Shown one piece after another: positions 1 through 11,778 of a stretch of 64,000 bases of DNA. Position numbers and translations under genes: made by a program. The number at the start of each line of letters is the position of its first letter. Within the stretch, counting starts at the first letter, position 1. Where the stretch lies: assembly GCA_963556195.1 (NCBI GenBank), contig OY744533.1, forward strand, positions 43,488,366-43,552,365, read 5' to 3'. Source of the DNA: Sepiola atlantica (Eukaryota > Mollusca > Cephalopoda > Sepiida > Sepiolidae). The notes beneath the pieces were generated by a model, which did no database searches, was not told the DNA's origin, and saw nothing but the letters and a program-made list of their open reading frames with translations.

Positions 1-115
1 AAGGGAAAGGAAAAAACAATAACATCAATGTTTGGTGTATTTTAAGTCACGAATCCAGTATCTTCAGACAGCCTGATCTGGTAGCACCAGTTTCTTTTCA
101 AAATAGAATTAACGT

Positions 116-149
116 TAAAGTGTAGTATCTGTTTTGATACTATACTTTA
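116..149 (+). repeat. Decayed U2-snRNA-like hairpin fragment
   Basis: The sequence AAAGTGTAGTATC, a 6-base loop, then GATACTATACTTT forms a stem-loop. The first arm matches the U2 snRNA branch-site-recognition region (AGTGTAGTATCTGTT). The same arm-loop-arm arrangement heads the U2-SINEs elsewhere in this window. It is probably the 5' head of a decayed or truncated copy. It is too short to exclude chance. Confidence 0.4.
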
Positions 150-890
150 TTTTTTTCTGTCCTCGGTCACGGTCAGTGAAGAGAAATCCTTCTAGACTGC
201 GGCAAAGAACTTCTGCCAGGACCAGTTGCCAATAGTAACAGCTTGAACAGTGAAGATTGCAGAGCGACATAATCCTAACATAGAACGCCATGAACAGGAA
301 ACTCAATCTATCTATTGATGTTTTTTTTGTTGTTTTTTTTTCACTCTGCGCTATACCGAGGCCTCCGCAGTCATGCACAATCTGTACTGCCGATCGTTTC
401 GGCTCAACGGGCGAAAAGCCGCTTACTCTGTCCGCACCACTGCTACATTGGACATACTTTCTCCTATAACACGCCCTTTTTTTACATGGCATTACGCATT
501 TTTCTGCTTTTGTTGCCAATAAGTTTTAATTTGATGACATATGCGAAAAAAAAGAAGAAAATTGATGAGAAATTGTGTTTTGTAAAAAGAGATAAAACCG
601 TCTATCTTGCGGAGGGTCGGTGTGATGTTAGGAATGTGCTGGTTGTGTATCCGCTTCTCGCAACGTTTTTTTTTTTTTTTTTTTTTTTTTAAACCATGGA
701 GTACAATCCCCATTCCGCTATTATTAGTTAAAAAACTTTGAGGTAGTATAATACCCTTCTTTTTTTTTAGGGATGATTTTTCATCATGTATCAGTTGTTG
801 TTTATAATTGGAATCTGACAATTTTCATCGATTCCGACTCCTAAAGAAATGACTTGCCTTTTTTAGCACGTTCTTTTTTTAAGTTTTTTT
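150..890. other. Intergenic AT-rich stretch, no gene seen
   Basis: Frames on both strands are open for up to 134 codons, but the translations show no recognisable domain and are rich in homopolymer-encoded Phe and Lys. A poly(T) run lies near 666-690. Nothing here is supported as a gene. Confidence 0.6.
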
Positions 891-1001
891 TACGTATGTT
901 AAACGTAAAATGCTCCCTCTACTTTATTATTCATTTTTATTTTACAATTTAATTTTGTTTAACGTATGTTCAATGTAAAATGATCTACTTTATTATTCAT
1001 C
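891..1001. repeat. Short direct duplication
   Basis: Two imperfect copies, 891-935 and about 957-1001, share ACGTATGTT, then GTAAAATG, then CTACTTTATTATTCAT. Spacing is about 66 bp. They look like a local tandem duplication. Confidence 0.6.
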
Positions 1002-1003
1002 CG

Positions 1004-1377
1004 AACTTTGGCCAAAAAGTCTCTTCTCTAAAAATTGAACAATAAAACTTTATCTTTGTAGTTTGAAAAACTGTCCCATACGAACGTTTTAATTACAGTC
1101 TGACATTTTATTAGGCTTTGTTTAATGCAAAGATTTTACATTTTTCATCATTTTTTATTATAAATTGACCTTTCGTTCAAGAAAATTATTCAGTTGTCAA
1201 CCTTTTACCGCCATCTTGGATCTTTATATAAACAGTCATTTATACCAAACAGATAAACTAAAATTGCCCCTCTCCTAATTAATTATTGTATGAAGTTTCC
1301 AACAAAGACAAATTTTAAATGAATTCCCAACAAATTGAACATAAAAGGAGGATTACAAATGTGGGACAAGAAAACTT
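1004..1377. other. Intergenic, nothing recognised
   Basis: AT-rich sequence without a coherent reading frame, palindrome or repeat match in the window. Confidence 0.5.
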
Positions 1378-1800
1378 GTGAAAAAAACAAAAAAAAAACA
1401 ACAACAGATTAAAAAAACATAAAACTCTGGAGAAAAATTTGAGGAATTTGAAGGATATGAAAATTTAAAAAAAAACAACACAAAGCAAGAAATTAAAAGA
1501 AAAAAACATAAACGAAATAAAAAAGAGAAAGAAGGATAATAAAAAGAAAAGTTTAAAAAAAAAAAAACGGAAAAAGATACAAGATCAGAAATGGAGATTA
1601 TGGAAAAAAAGATAAGGAAGAGAAAAAGAAAGGAAAAAGTTAAGCTAACAAAGAAAAAGAAAAAAGAAATTAAAAATGGAAAGGAAAAAAAAAGGAGGAA
1701 AAGCAAGAAATGGCAAAATAAAGATCAAAAATAGAAAAAGAAAAATTTTAACAAAAGAAACAAAAAAGTAAAAAAAAGAAATCTTAAGAAAATTCAAAAC
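1378..1800. repeat. A-rich/purine-rich low-complexity tract
   Basis: About 420 bases of runs of A broken by G, with little C or T. The Phe-rich frames on the opposite strand (1353-1706, 1645-1869) are produced by this composition and are not genes. Confidence 0.8.
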
Positions 1801-1814
1801 TGGCAACTGAACTA

Positions 1815-1866
1815 AAATTGATTTCAATGTGTATTGCCATATGGCAATAAACATTGAAATCAATTT
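1815..1866. repeat. 52-bp near-perfect palindrome
   Basis: The 16-base arm at 1815-1830 is the exact reverse complement of 1851-1866, and ATTGCCAT/ATGGCAAT continues the pairing to the centre. It would form a cruciform or RNA hairpin. It lies just after the purine tract and 18 bp before a poly(C) run (1884-1896). It is either a tiny MITE-like palindrome or a product of local inversion. Confidence 0.85.
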
Positions 1867-3511
1867 CAACTAAGACTGTTTAGCCCCCCCCCCCCCAACC
1901 CCATGAAACTTCAAAGCATGACCAAGAAGAACAAAACCATTTCCAAGTGTTGGCAGCAATCCTCATTGGCTGCAACAAAATAAGATACAGGTTTGGACAA
2001 ATCTGTGCGCCACAATTATCAGTTAATCATCTAATAAAAGAAAAGACCGACCATTACTCTAAGAAACTTAAGTAGTTTTCTCAAACAAGATTTAATTTAA
2101 TTTTTTTTAATACATGAGGAAAAAGTAACAGAGAAACAATTTCAATAGTATCAATGTTTTTTATAACTAAAAAAACCCCAAAAAACGGTGATAACATGCA
2201 ACTGATCCTCTCATGCAATTATGTTTGTACATTTATTTTACAGTAAACATTTTAATTTATGCATTTTATTAATTTGAAATGCAGTTTTTTTTTTTTAAAC
2301 CAAGGCAATACCTATAAGAAGCCTAGCAGCCATGCAACTAGAGTCCACAAATTGGGGTATGATTATCAGTGTAACAAGGGGTGTCTATTGATAATAGAGT
2401 TGCTCCCGTTTTTGTTTTTTTTTGCTACAAAGTATAAAACAACAGGAGTCGCACGGTCTAACGGCGAACTCAGCAATGGCGCATTTTAAACTATTGATGA
2501 TCCAAGTCAAAAATATGTCCATTACATTTGGGACTGCTATTTTTCCTTTATCCAACACATCATAGCAACCTTTTAAAGTGGTGACCCCAACATGATTATC
2601 TACCGTCCAGCAAATGTGGACTAGCAAGCAGAAATACAAGGAGTCTAACTAATACATTTTTTTACGTCCTAAGATGCCACATTTATAAAAAAACATTGTT
2701 CATTGTTAATGCTTCCAAACGATCACTCTATAACTCCTTCGTGCCACTTAAAGAAATAATACTATGATACTATGTCTGTTTTTCACAGATAAAATACTTA
2801 TTTCACTAGGATTCATAGTGAAATATTTCACCTGTTGTGAAAAAAAGACAACACCTGTACATGTGAGAAAAAAATAACTCGCAAAATAAAATTTGCAAAG
2901 ATTATCAAAATTATTCTTTATCTCGGATTCATTACATTTTTTTAAAAAGTATTTCAGGACTTTGCTGATACACGATGTTGTCAAATGTCAAACTTGCTTT
3001 TTCATTTTGTTGTATACAATTATATTTTCTTTGATCTTTGTCGATTAATATAAACAAATTGATCCATTACGTGTCATATTTTCAGGAAAGTCCGCTGCAT
3101 TGACGCTGACATTAAGAGTCACTTGCATGCTCGTGTCTGCATAACACAAAATTGAGGAAATGACTTTGCTGATAATTGTCAGTCATCATATAGATAAAAA
3201 TCAAATGGATATTTTCAATAATATTTTTCTTTTCTCATTATATTATTGTTATTCAAAATAAGTGACACATAATTTCTTGGAAATGGCTACTTAAAATAGG
3301 CGAAAATGTTTAAAAGAGAAATAAAACATCAATTGCATATTTTCTGTATTCCATTGGTACGAAATCAGTACCCAAGAGAACGAATGAAAAGCTATTGAAA
3401 AGAGAAAGACCAAAAAGTTCCTTGTCCATCCTATACAATAAAAGGTATTCAAAGATTTGCTAAGTATAACTGTGTGTGTGTCTGAAAATTCACAAACAAT
3501 CTATTTTAATT
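1867..3511. other. Intergenic, no gene recognised
   Basis: Holds a poly(C) run at 1884-1896 and AT-rich sequence. Open frames at 2259-2489, 2385-2639 and 2748-2984 have no domain or sensible composition. Confidence 0.5.
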
Positions 3512-5534
3512 CCAAACAAGCTACAGAAGAAAAAGGATTACTCACTCACAGAATGTGGAAGGTTGTTACAAGACTCCCCACGGGATTTGAAAAGTTCAAT
3601 TATCCAAGAATGTCACAAGTAACACTCATCTAAGGTCCACACTGATCTTTGCATGGAAAAGACATCAGCAGATATCAAAATGTAAGTGTTCAGGAATCAT
3701 ATATATATATATATATATATATACAGGTGTAATCATGGAAGTCTCAAATGGGCACTATGCAATCCTTACATAGGATACGTATTCGTCATTTCTACGGTAA
3801 TGTGATATATTTACAATCAATGGCAGATTGGGTGATGCAATCTCGAAAAGCCTTTGTTTTTGTCAAATTAAATTTCGGCATAGAAGAAAATCTCGGGGCA
3901 ATCCGCTCGGTTGTGGAGTCAGATTAGTTCTCTGCTTCATTCTTTCCTTCTTCATCTTTTGTACAGCTCACAGTGCATACGCTGGTGCTAACTGATTCTT
4001 CAACCGCGACAGCTCACTCTTCGGCTGACAGAAACTAACTGGTCAATTCGCCAACTCCCTCTTCAATATGGTCTTCGCCAATATGCGTGGATGGGTATGG
4101 GGGTGTGTTGAAGGTTTCTTGAGTTACCAGGTGACAATACTTTGTACTGATTTGGGGTCAAGACATTTGTGAATGCTAAGAGATGACATGAGATGTTTGG
4201 CCGACATGAAACAACGTTTGACTTCCCTTCAGCTAGGGGTTTAGACTGGGGAGAGAGAGTGTCGCTAACTGAAACAAGAGTTAAAAGGTGACAATACTTT
4301 GCCCTTTGATGTGAGGTAAAGACATTTGTAAATGTTTTAAGAGACGACAGGATGTATCATCTGACTTCCTCTCAGCTTGGTTCACGACTGATATTCGCTT
4401 CTTTCGAGTACAAGGTAAGGGGGTTGGTTAGACTGCGTCGGTCCAACAGCATATACCATTTCTTCCTTTATGACTTGTTTGGGTTCAAAGAAAAAATAGA
4501 AAACAACACAGGACAGGACAGATTTGGCTCGCTTTGGTTTAATATTTATGAAATACATTTTATTTCTCTGGTACTTTCAATTCAGCTAGCAAAGTCTAGT
4601 TTATCCTGTGTCTTTATATTTGTCCTTTGTACCTAAGCAAGTCACAGTGGCAGAAATGTATCTAGTTGAAACAATGCCGTCAACCCATCCCCTACCCTTG
4701 CACTTACAAGAAGTGAATCGTGTGTCTAATCAGTGACACCCGCCCCAAGAGGAAATCAGATGACGCGGCTGGTCGCTGTCTCCCTTAAAACATTTACAAA
4801 TATAATTGACCTTACATCAAAGGGCCAAGCACCGTCGCCTTTTAACTCTTATTTCCGGTCAGTGATAAACTCTCCTCCAATCCTAAACCCTTAGACGAAA
4901 AGAAATCACCTGGTGTCATCTATTAACCTCCACGACTGCAGTGACCCCAAATCAGTGCAAAGTGTCGTCACCTGCTAACTCAAAGAAACCCTTCACACAC
5001 CCACCTACGCATATCGGCGGAGAACATATAACAAGCGAGTTGGCAAATCGGTCGCAGAGAGTTCCTGCCAGCCAAAAAGTAAACTGTTGCCGGTCAAGTC
5101 ACCCGTAACCCCCAGTGTATGAAGACGAAGGAAAGCACAGAAGCTGAGAAAGATCCTGACTATAACCTGGATGATTGCCCTGAAAATTTTCTTCTATGCT
5201 GAAAGCTAATTTGATGAAAACAAAGGCTTTCCAGATTATTTCACAAAATCTGCCGTTGACTATGAGCATATTACATCGCAGTTGAGAAATGAATACATCC
5301 CCTGCAAGAAATTGCATAATACCAAGTGAGACTTCCACGATTACACATGCATATATGATTTCTGAACACTTGCTCCTTGAATTAAGCTTATGACTTTTCC
5401 ACCCAAAGATCAGTGTGGATCTTGGATGAGTGTGACTTGTGACATTCCTGAACTTTTCAACTCCCATGTGGAGTCTTAACAACCTTCCACATTCTGTGAG
5501 TGAGTAATCCTTTTTCTTCCGTAGCTTGTTTGGG
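3512..5534. mobile_element. ~2-kb foldback element with ~0.85-kb inverted arms
   Basis: The left arm starts with CCAAACAAGCTAC (3512) and the right arm ends with GTAGCTTGTTTGG (5533). The arms can be followed as reverse complements for roughly 850 bp each (about 3512-4370 and 4740-5533). Matching blocks include the run around 3522-3570 versus 5473-5530 and the ATACTTTG / GATTTGGGGTCA block around 4135-4160 versus 4945-4980. The left arm carries a (TA)n expansion at 3700-3722 that the right arm lacks. The centre (about 4380-4730) contains a 94-codon frame at 4352-4636 without any recognised domain. No clear target duplication is visible. Long-arm structures without a transposase are usual for foldback transposons or inverted duplications. 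I cannot assign a superfamily. Confidence 0.8.
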
Positions 5535-5929
5535 ACACTAGTGTTTATATATTTTGCTCACTATTAGTTAATGTTACACATTATCCCTTTCCCTTCAAAA
5601 AGTACTTTGTTTTTCTTGTTGTTTGTCTTATAAATGTTTATCCCTTCTCCAGTTATTTCATAAATAAATATTGTTTTAATCTTAACTTGGTGTTTGAGTC
5701 GTCTTTAACCTGCTTGTTATTTTTCCTTGTTTTCTATGTGATATCTTGAATTGGAGAATCCCCTTCCCTCTGTATTCTGTTGATAATATTGGGACCTATG
5801 AGCCACTTCCGGACACTTACCTTTTGTGTATATTTATCATTGTCACGCGCTCACCGCCATGGTCCTGACGAAGGTGGTGTGTGACAAATATATATATATA
5901 TACACACTAAAAGAATATCCATCCTAGAA
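5535..5929. other. Intergenic with short motif and (TA)n
   Basis: No gene. TCCTGACGAAGGTGG at about 5869 resembles the CCTGAAGAAGGT block of the palindromic family seen elsewhere here. A short (TA)n follows at 5889-5903. Confidence 0.4.
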
Positions 5930-6520
5930 TGAGTAAAATTAATTCTCCGAACAGAACAGTTTTGTCACCACTTTTATGTTCCTTGACAAAGATTAAAATC
6001 AAGATATAATGATACTAAACCTTATGTCAAGAATCCTTATTTTAATCTTGATCAAGATCCATTACATGCTTTTCATTCTAGAAAATGTCTAGAATTTAAA
6101 GCTTAAGCTTTAAGGTGTCTTAAAAAAATTTGAAATTCAGGGAATCTTGCTTAATTGGTGTACAATGACTATGGATCAAATTTAATGCAAATCTGAAATA
6201 ATTGAATTTTCAAATGGAAGGTTTTGTCCATATTATGCCTCCTACTAACCCTTTAAAATACTGCAAAGAAACTGAAATTTGAGGAATATTTATTAATTGA
6301 TGTATAATACCTAATGTTCAAATTTCACCCCAAATCGGAGCTATCTGAATTTTCACAAAGAGTTGGCCCCTTACACTTTGTACAAAACTAAATTAAACTA
6401 AATATGGCCTACATAGCCCGCTCTTAGCCCTAGCAGCTGTTTTCCAAAATTTACAATGATCGGTTCATTAGTTTAAAAGTGAATTCTGTACATACAAATA
6501 TAGAAACATACACATACCTA
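5930..6520 (+). repeat. Dispersed repeat E, copy 1 (LINE-tail-like)
   Basis: Shares collinear blocks with 40919-41520, including GATTAAAATCAAGATA, AATTCAGGGAATCTTGCTTA and GAATTTTCAAATGGA. The end (about 6455-6500), GATCGGTTCATTAGTTTAAAA followed by repeated CATACA-like triplets, is like the 3' end of RTE-type non-LTR elements. No coding remains are seen. Confidence 0.6.
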
Positions 6521-6627
6521 ACTTTATATAAAGAGAGATGTATAAAGTGAGCCTTATGCTTTTCCTTGGAAATGAAACAAACGTTTCTGTGTAGCTGACT
6601 TGCCATAAGTATATATATATATATGTA

Positions 6628-6815
6628 ACATTTAGAAATCCTTGAAAGTCAAACAAACAATGCGATCTTTTTTTTAAATAAATTATTCATTTACTTAAAA
6701 AGTTGAATTTTCGACATAAATCTTATGTCAAAAATTAAAGTTTTTAAAGTAAATAAGTAATTCATTTAAAAAAAAAGCGCATTGTTTGCTTGGCTTTTCA
6801 ACAACTTCTAAAATT
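6628..6815. repeat. ~188-bp palindrome (MITE-like)
   Basis: The two halves pair across the whole length. 6654-6665 (CAAACAATGCGA) pairs with 6777-6788, the A/T-rich middle pairs, and the outer TTTAGAA...TTGAAA blocks also match. The centre is about 6720. A (TA)n tract lies immediately left (6609-6624). It probably derives from a short foldback or MITE. Confidence 0.8.
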
Positions 6816-6849
6816 ATTCAAATATCAGTAATGTTTCAAGAGTGGGACT

Positions 6850-6852
6850 AAT

Positions 6853-6893
<41 letters not shown>

Positions 6894-6914
6894 AAGAGAG
6901 AGAGAGAGAGAGAT
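6850..6914. repeat. Compound microsatellite (TA)(TG)n(GA)n
   Basis: A short TA stretch is followed by about 19 TG units (6858-6890) and then about nine GA units (6895-6913). Confidence 0.95.
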
Positions 6915-7632
6915 TATTAGCTTATTCTTAAACGACCGAAACTAGAAAATGAGGCAAATAGATATAGATTTGCTACAAGTTTTGGAAATCTATTACCATT
7001 TGATACTGATCATGATTGTGATAGTGATGATTATGCTGGTAGCAGTAGTTTTGTTCTCGTATATCTGGGAAGCTTCACACCAGGCAACTTAGATAACTAC
7101 ATTCATCATCATCATCATTACCTAACATTGATACAAGCTATGCAGCTACTAAGAACTACCCACAACCACAGACAGGGAAAGCACTTGCCATTTTTTTTTA
7201 AATAATACAATGATCCTTCCTCTGTCTTTCTTTAATGTAGATTTTTCTGTTTTTTGAGGAAAAGGGGAAAAACATTAGCAAAGTGTTATTTTTCTAGCTT
7301 TATGATGCAGATATGATTTCTTTTGTTACATTTGACGACATTTTTAGGATAAATATTCATTTGAGAAATTGGAAATTATAAACAAGAAAGTATTTTAAAA
7401 AAAGGTTTTAGAAAATCGTCTAAATGAAAATGCTATTCACCCCTCAGACATTTTCATTTCTTGTCTTGGAGAACGGAAAAAAAACTTGCATTGTTTTTTG
7501 TTGTTGTTTATTTTCGGGGGGGGGGGGGGTATAAGACTATTACGATAACATGAAAATAAAATGTTATGTGAATATATAGAAATATGAAAACCACTTTTTA
7601 GGAATATTATTTCAATTTGGATTAAATAGTCT
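6915..7632. other. Intergenic, nothing recognised
   Basis: AT-rich. Contains (CAT)n near 7106-7119 and a G14 run near 7516-7530. No coding potential is seen. Confidence 0.5.
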
Positions 7633-7824
7633 TGGTTGACTATTCTAAACTGAGTTTCGGTCGATTTAACCTGCGACCTTCTTCAGATGCGTCTTTTGGA
7701 ACTTGGGAACCTTCTAGTTAGAAAAGATGTATCTCAAGAAGGTCGGAGGTTACATCGACCGAAACCAAAATAACAACCAAGATGAGAACAGTAGTCTGAA
7801 TACAAATTATCAATCCTCATCTAA
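7633..7824. repeat. Palindromic family P, copy at 7.6 kb
   Basis: Short foldback with TTTCGGTCGAT and ACCTTCTTCAGATGCG in the left half, and AAGAAGGTCGGAGGTTACAT followed by CGACCGAAAC in the right half. It ends in the family end motif ACAAATTATCAATCCTCAT. Related copies lie at 9361-9434, 11485-11692, 21813-21848, 33640-33952 and 57223-57560. Confidence 0.75.
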
Positions 7825-8070
7825 AAATTCTCAGTTTTCTCAAAATTATTATTTGTTAATCTGTTAGATATTAGCAATATTAAGGGTACTTTACTTTGCA
7901 ATAAGATATCGTCAACAAGTTATTTAAATTCAATAAGTTGGGTTTAAATTTACAATATTGAAAATTAAAATTTTAAAAATGAAAAGCAATCATGTTTGTT
8001 AAAAAAAAATGTTAAAGATAAAAAGTAAAAGTTATTTTCATCTCTATTTTAGAATTATGAAACAACTTAG

Positions 8071-8180
8071 TGTCTGTGTTTCTCGCCTCTACGCAACTTA
8101 CACATTATTATGTTTTTATTATTTACTAATAATCGATTATTTATTAAAATCAAAAATGCAATAGCGTAAAATACCAAAAA
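8071..8180 (+). repeat. Helitron-N family A, 5' fragment
   Basis: Matches the first ~100 bp of the family defined at 11779-12172: GTGTCTGTGTTTCTCGCC, then AATCGATTATTTATT and AAATGCAATAGCG. The 3' part is missing or beyond recognition. Confidence 0.6.
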
Positions 8181-8564
8181 CAACTTTTCAAAGACCATAT
8201 TTAAAAAAATAAAGATTTTGTAAAAACAAAGCGAAACAAAACAGAAAGTAAAAAGATTCCCGGACAACGCCGATATTGAAAATAAAATCTAGATGTGATT
8301 TTTTTTTTTTTAATTCATTTGTTCTGATTTTTTATTCATTTTAAAATTACTCTTTAAAAAAATGTTTCCAAGCATTTTTTTTTAATTAATGCGTGGATCG
8401 TTAGAATTTCTGCCATTGCATTGAAACGTCGTTCCTGCATACATTAAAATAACAAAAAAAAAATGTCATCATAAACATAATGCATTGTATAATCAAATTA
8501 CATTTTTAAAAAAATAACCTCACCAGATCGAAGACTGGTGAAACTTTGAGACTATCAAATTAAA

Positions 8565-9118
8565 ATAACTGAACTAACAACTAACTGAACCGACCCGGTG
8601 TTGGCCGGGAGTCATTTTTCTTTTATTTTTGTTTCACTTTTCTTTTTCTTCAACTATGTCGTTTGTTTGTTTTTTTACTCAAATTATTAATTATTATTAT
8701 TTAGATTTTGAAAGTTAAATTTAATAATTATAGATATTAATTGAACCAAATTATTCTAAAACTAATTAATTTTGTTATTAAGATGTTTTAAATCTCGATA
8801 AAATTATTGGATGTAAAAAGCTTCCAATCTTTTAATATATCAAAATGTGTTAAGAATTGTAAAACCAGTTTAAATTCGAGTCTGAATTCCTTTTGCGAAG
8901 TAATTCATTCTTTCTTTGCAGCTATTAACAACATATTAAAATGACTGACTTATTTAGGAAGAAACAAAAATGCATTCTGTTGAATTCAATTTCGTAATTA
9001 TTTTAAATAGGATTTTTCAAATTTAGTTTTACTACTTGTTACCCTATTGCATGTTTATTTCAATGAATAATCGATTAATGTGTAAGTCAAGAAATGAAAT
9101 TGTATTTGAGAAAGAGAA
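8565..9118 (-). mobile_element. Helitron-N family A, minus-strand copy
   Basis: The left edge reads GAACCGACCCGGTGTTGGCCGG on this strand (8579-8604). On the minus strand that is the GC-rich terminal hairpin followed by a degraded CTAG-type end. The body is collinear with 10010-10552. Shared blocks include AAAGTTAAATTTAAT, AAAATTATTGGATGTAAA, AATGACTGACTT and TTCAATTTCGTAATTA. No coding sequence is present. Confidence 0.6.
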
Positions 9119-9360
9119 GCGATAGTCGTTTTACGTTACACTTGTTTTAAACTGTAAGTTTTAACTAAACACCAAACATAATAATCAACCATAAAATTAA
9201 ATAATATTGGTTGAGAAATCAACTAAATAACGAACAAAAAGTTAAACGTGCGGTAGTAATAGTTGATAAAACCATTTAAAAACTAAAAAGAAATATTTGT
9301 TCCGAACAAAGACATGTTTGAAACTTCTTAAGAAGCAAACAATTCTGAAGTCAATTATTT

Positions 9361-9434
9361 GGATTATTCGCACTACTATTCACATCTTGATTGTTTTATA
9401 TTTACAACGTTTCGGCCGATGTAACCTTATTCAG
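9361..9434. repeat. Palindromic family P, half copy
   Basis: GCACTACTATTCACATCTTG, then ACAACGTTTCGGCCGATGTAA, equals the left half of the family P copy at 11485-11692. The right half is absent. Another palindrome abuts it. Confidence 0.7.
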
Positions 9435-9440
9435 AATTAG

Positions 9441-9611
9441 TTAAGTTCAATTTGATCGAATGATTTTTTTTTAATTTTTTGGTACTGGTGCAGATTAGGA
9501 CCCAAACTAACCCTGACCCTAACGACACCAAGTCGATTTTTAGATTGGGTCCTAATCTGCACCAGCATAATTTTTTTCATTTAAAAAATCGTTTGAACAA
9601 ATTGAACTTTT
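9441..9611. repeat. ~170-bp palindrome with GGACCC core
   Basis: TTAAGTTCAATTTG (9441) pairs with CAAATTGAACTT (9599), and CTGGTGCAGATTAGGACCC pairs with GGGTCCTAATCTGCACCAG near the centre. The loop holds AACTAACCCTGACCCTAAC. A related TAGGACCCGAACTAAC block occurs at about 21350. Confidence 0.85.
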
Positions 9612-10009
9612 AAGTTCAATTTGTTCCCTTTTTGAGATTTAATTTTAAAAATAAAAAAAAGAACAATAATATTTTTTAAAGCCGTTAAATAGTTGATTTT
9701 TTTAAACTTTATAAAAAGCGAAATTTTATATTATATAAAATTTTAAAAAACATGAAAAAAGCACGAATTCTTAAATCAAATTTGCATTTGAAAATTGAAT
9801 TTGTAAATAAGCGTGGATTTAGCGCACAAAAGAATTAATTTTACCAAAGAGAACATTAAATAAATTAAAATTTACGCAATTTATGTCAGTTTAAATAAAT
9901 ATCCATTCATTGATTACTTTTTTATATTTTATTTTCATAAGTCAAAAAATAATTCACACAAGTGACTTTACAAAAAAAACTACCACCTGTAATAATTGTA
10001 ATATTGTAT
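9612..10009. other. Intergenic, nothing recognised
   Basis: AT-rich filler between two repeats. No reading frame or repeat assignment. Confidence 0.5.
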
Positions 10010-10552
10010 ATAGCTGTACCGACTCGGCGTTGCCCGGGATTCTATTTACTTACATCTTTTTAAACAAATTAACAAAAAAATAGGATTTGAAAAGTTAAAT
10101 TTAATTATTATGGGATTGTTTGGCCATGAAATTATTAATTAAAGTAAATGGTTATAAAACGATAACTAATTTTGTTAAAGAAATGTGTTAATTTATAAAA
10201 TTATTGAATGTAAATAGATTCCAAAACTTTCAATCCTTATAGATGAGGATTTGCTAAGAATTTTAAAGCTGGTTTAACTGGTTCCACATGGTCGCCAATG
10301 AATTTGTTCTCTTTTCTTTTCTTTTTTTAACTATTAACAAAAGATTAAAATGGCTGACTTGTTTAACAGAAATGCATTGTGGTGAATTTAATTTCGTAAT
10401 TAAATTAGTTTTTAGAAGTTCGTTTTAGTACTTTACATTATTGCGTTTGTTTGGTTTTTTTTTTGGTTTTTTTATATAAATAATCAATTAATAGTAAATA
10501 ATAATAAAAAAATAACGTATAAGTCGCATATAGGCGTCAAATACACACGAGA
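10010..10552 (-). mobile_element. Helitron-N family A, near full-length (minus)
   Basis: Read on the minus strand it begins TCTCGTGTG (10552 downward), as expected for a Helitron 5'-TC end. It finishes with the hairpin CCCGGGCAACGCCGAG followed by TCGGTACAGCTA at 10010-10040, close to the usual CTRR end. It is collinear with copies at 8565-9118 and 11779-12172. It is non-autonomous with no coding sequence. The terminal G of CTAG is altered. Confidence 0.7.
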
Positions 10553-11482
10553 AGTGGTCGAAGAATTTTATTGAAACCCCAAAGTACTAAATCCAGGTTT
10601 CATGAAATCACGTGATCACTAGATCGTTGTAAATTGTAGACAAGACATGCACGAAGAGAAAAAAAAACTCAATCGAGTTGTTTGCATTTGAAACTGATTT
10701 CTTTATTTTATTTATTGTTGAATAATAATAAAATGACACCGAAAAGAATAAAAAGAGATATCGAAAAATAAGAAAAGATAGAAAAAAGAAAATTTGATTT
10801 TTTCCACATTATTTTTAAGTCAATAAAAGGTCATGAATAACAAAAATAGATTTTCTTTAAAAAAAAGATTCGCTACTCTCAAAATTATTACGCACGCCCG
10901 CAATAGTAGGGGAATCTCCCCCAAAGCGAAAACGACATACTCACACGGATAAACATTTATTTTGAAATAACTATACTGTTACAAAATTAAAATATAATGA
11001 AGTAAATGAATAAAATGTTCCCCCTCCTTGGATTTTTAGTTTTATTTTTGTTATTTGATTTGAACTAAGTTGTAAATTGCCATACACAAAATTTAAGTAG
11101 CAACATTTATTATTTTTTACGGGTTATTACAAATTTGTGTTTTAGGAGGAAAAACAAGAAATTATTCTTCATTTTCCATCAATTAACATTAAAATGCGCT
11201 GAAAAAGAAATAAGACTAGTTATTTTCAAGAAAACATGATTTCTTGAAAACACATACTACGACTACTAGTATGCTCTAAGAGGATAATAAAAGTAGTAGT
11301 AGTAGTAGTCATGTGTGCTACTATTGCTAAAACCACGCAGTTTATTGGAAATTAATTACTTTATTTTTTATCTACGCCTTAAAAAAGGCGTCAATAAATA
11401 TAATGAAAATAAATATGTTCCATTATTCATTTAATTATTTTTATTGATGAAGAATAACATTTTCACATGTTGCGGATTTTTT
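10553..11482. other. Intergenic, no gene recognised
   Basis: AT-rich. Contains a short (GTA)n near 11289-11306. No coding signal on either strand. Confidence 0.5.
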
Positions 11483-11484
11483 TT

Positions 11485-11692
11485 ATGAGGATTGATAATT
11501 TGTATTCGGACTACTATTTTCACCTTGGGTGCTATATTCACAACGTTTCGGCCGATGTAACCCTTGACTTTCTTTTTGAACTTGAGAATCTTTATGTTCG
11601 CAAAGATGCACCTGAAGAAGGTCGGAGATTACATCGGCCGAAATGTTGTGAAGATAACAGTCAAAATGAGAATAGTAGTCCGTATAATACAA
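11485..11692. repeat. Palindromic family P, best-preserved copy
   Basis: A ~208-bp foldback. The left half has GAGGATTGATAATTTGTATT, CGGACTACTATT, ACAACGTTTCGGCCGATGTA. The right half is its reverse complement with CTGAAGAAGGTCGGAG and TACATCGGCCGAAATGTTGT. The short frames found here on both strands are products of the palindrome. Confidence 0.85.
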
Positions 11693-11778
11693 AATAAAAT
11701 AAAAAATAACTTTCACGATAAGAAAATTTTGAATTTCACACGACACACAATGACGCATCTTTACGTTCTTAATTTTCT

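Noticed and set aside
115..519. 134-codon minus-strand frame
   Set aside because: No recognisable similarity, overlaps a poly(A)/poly(T) region and another frame. No start context or splice evidence.
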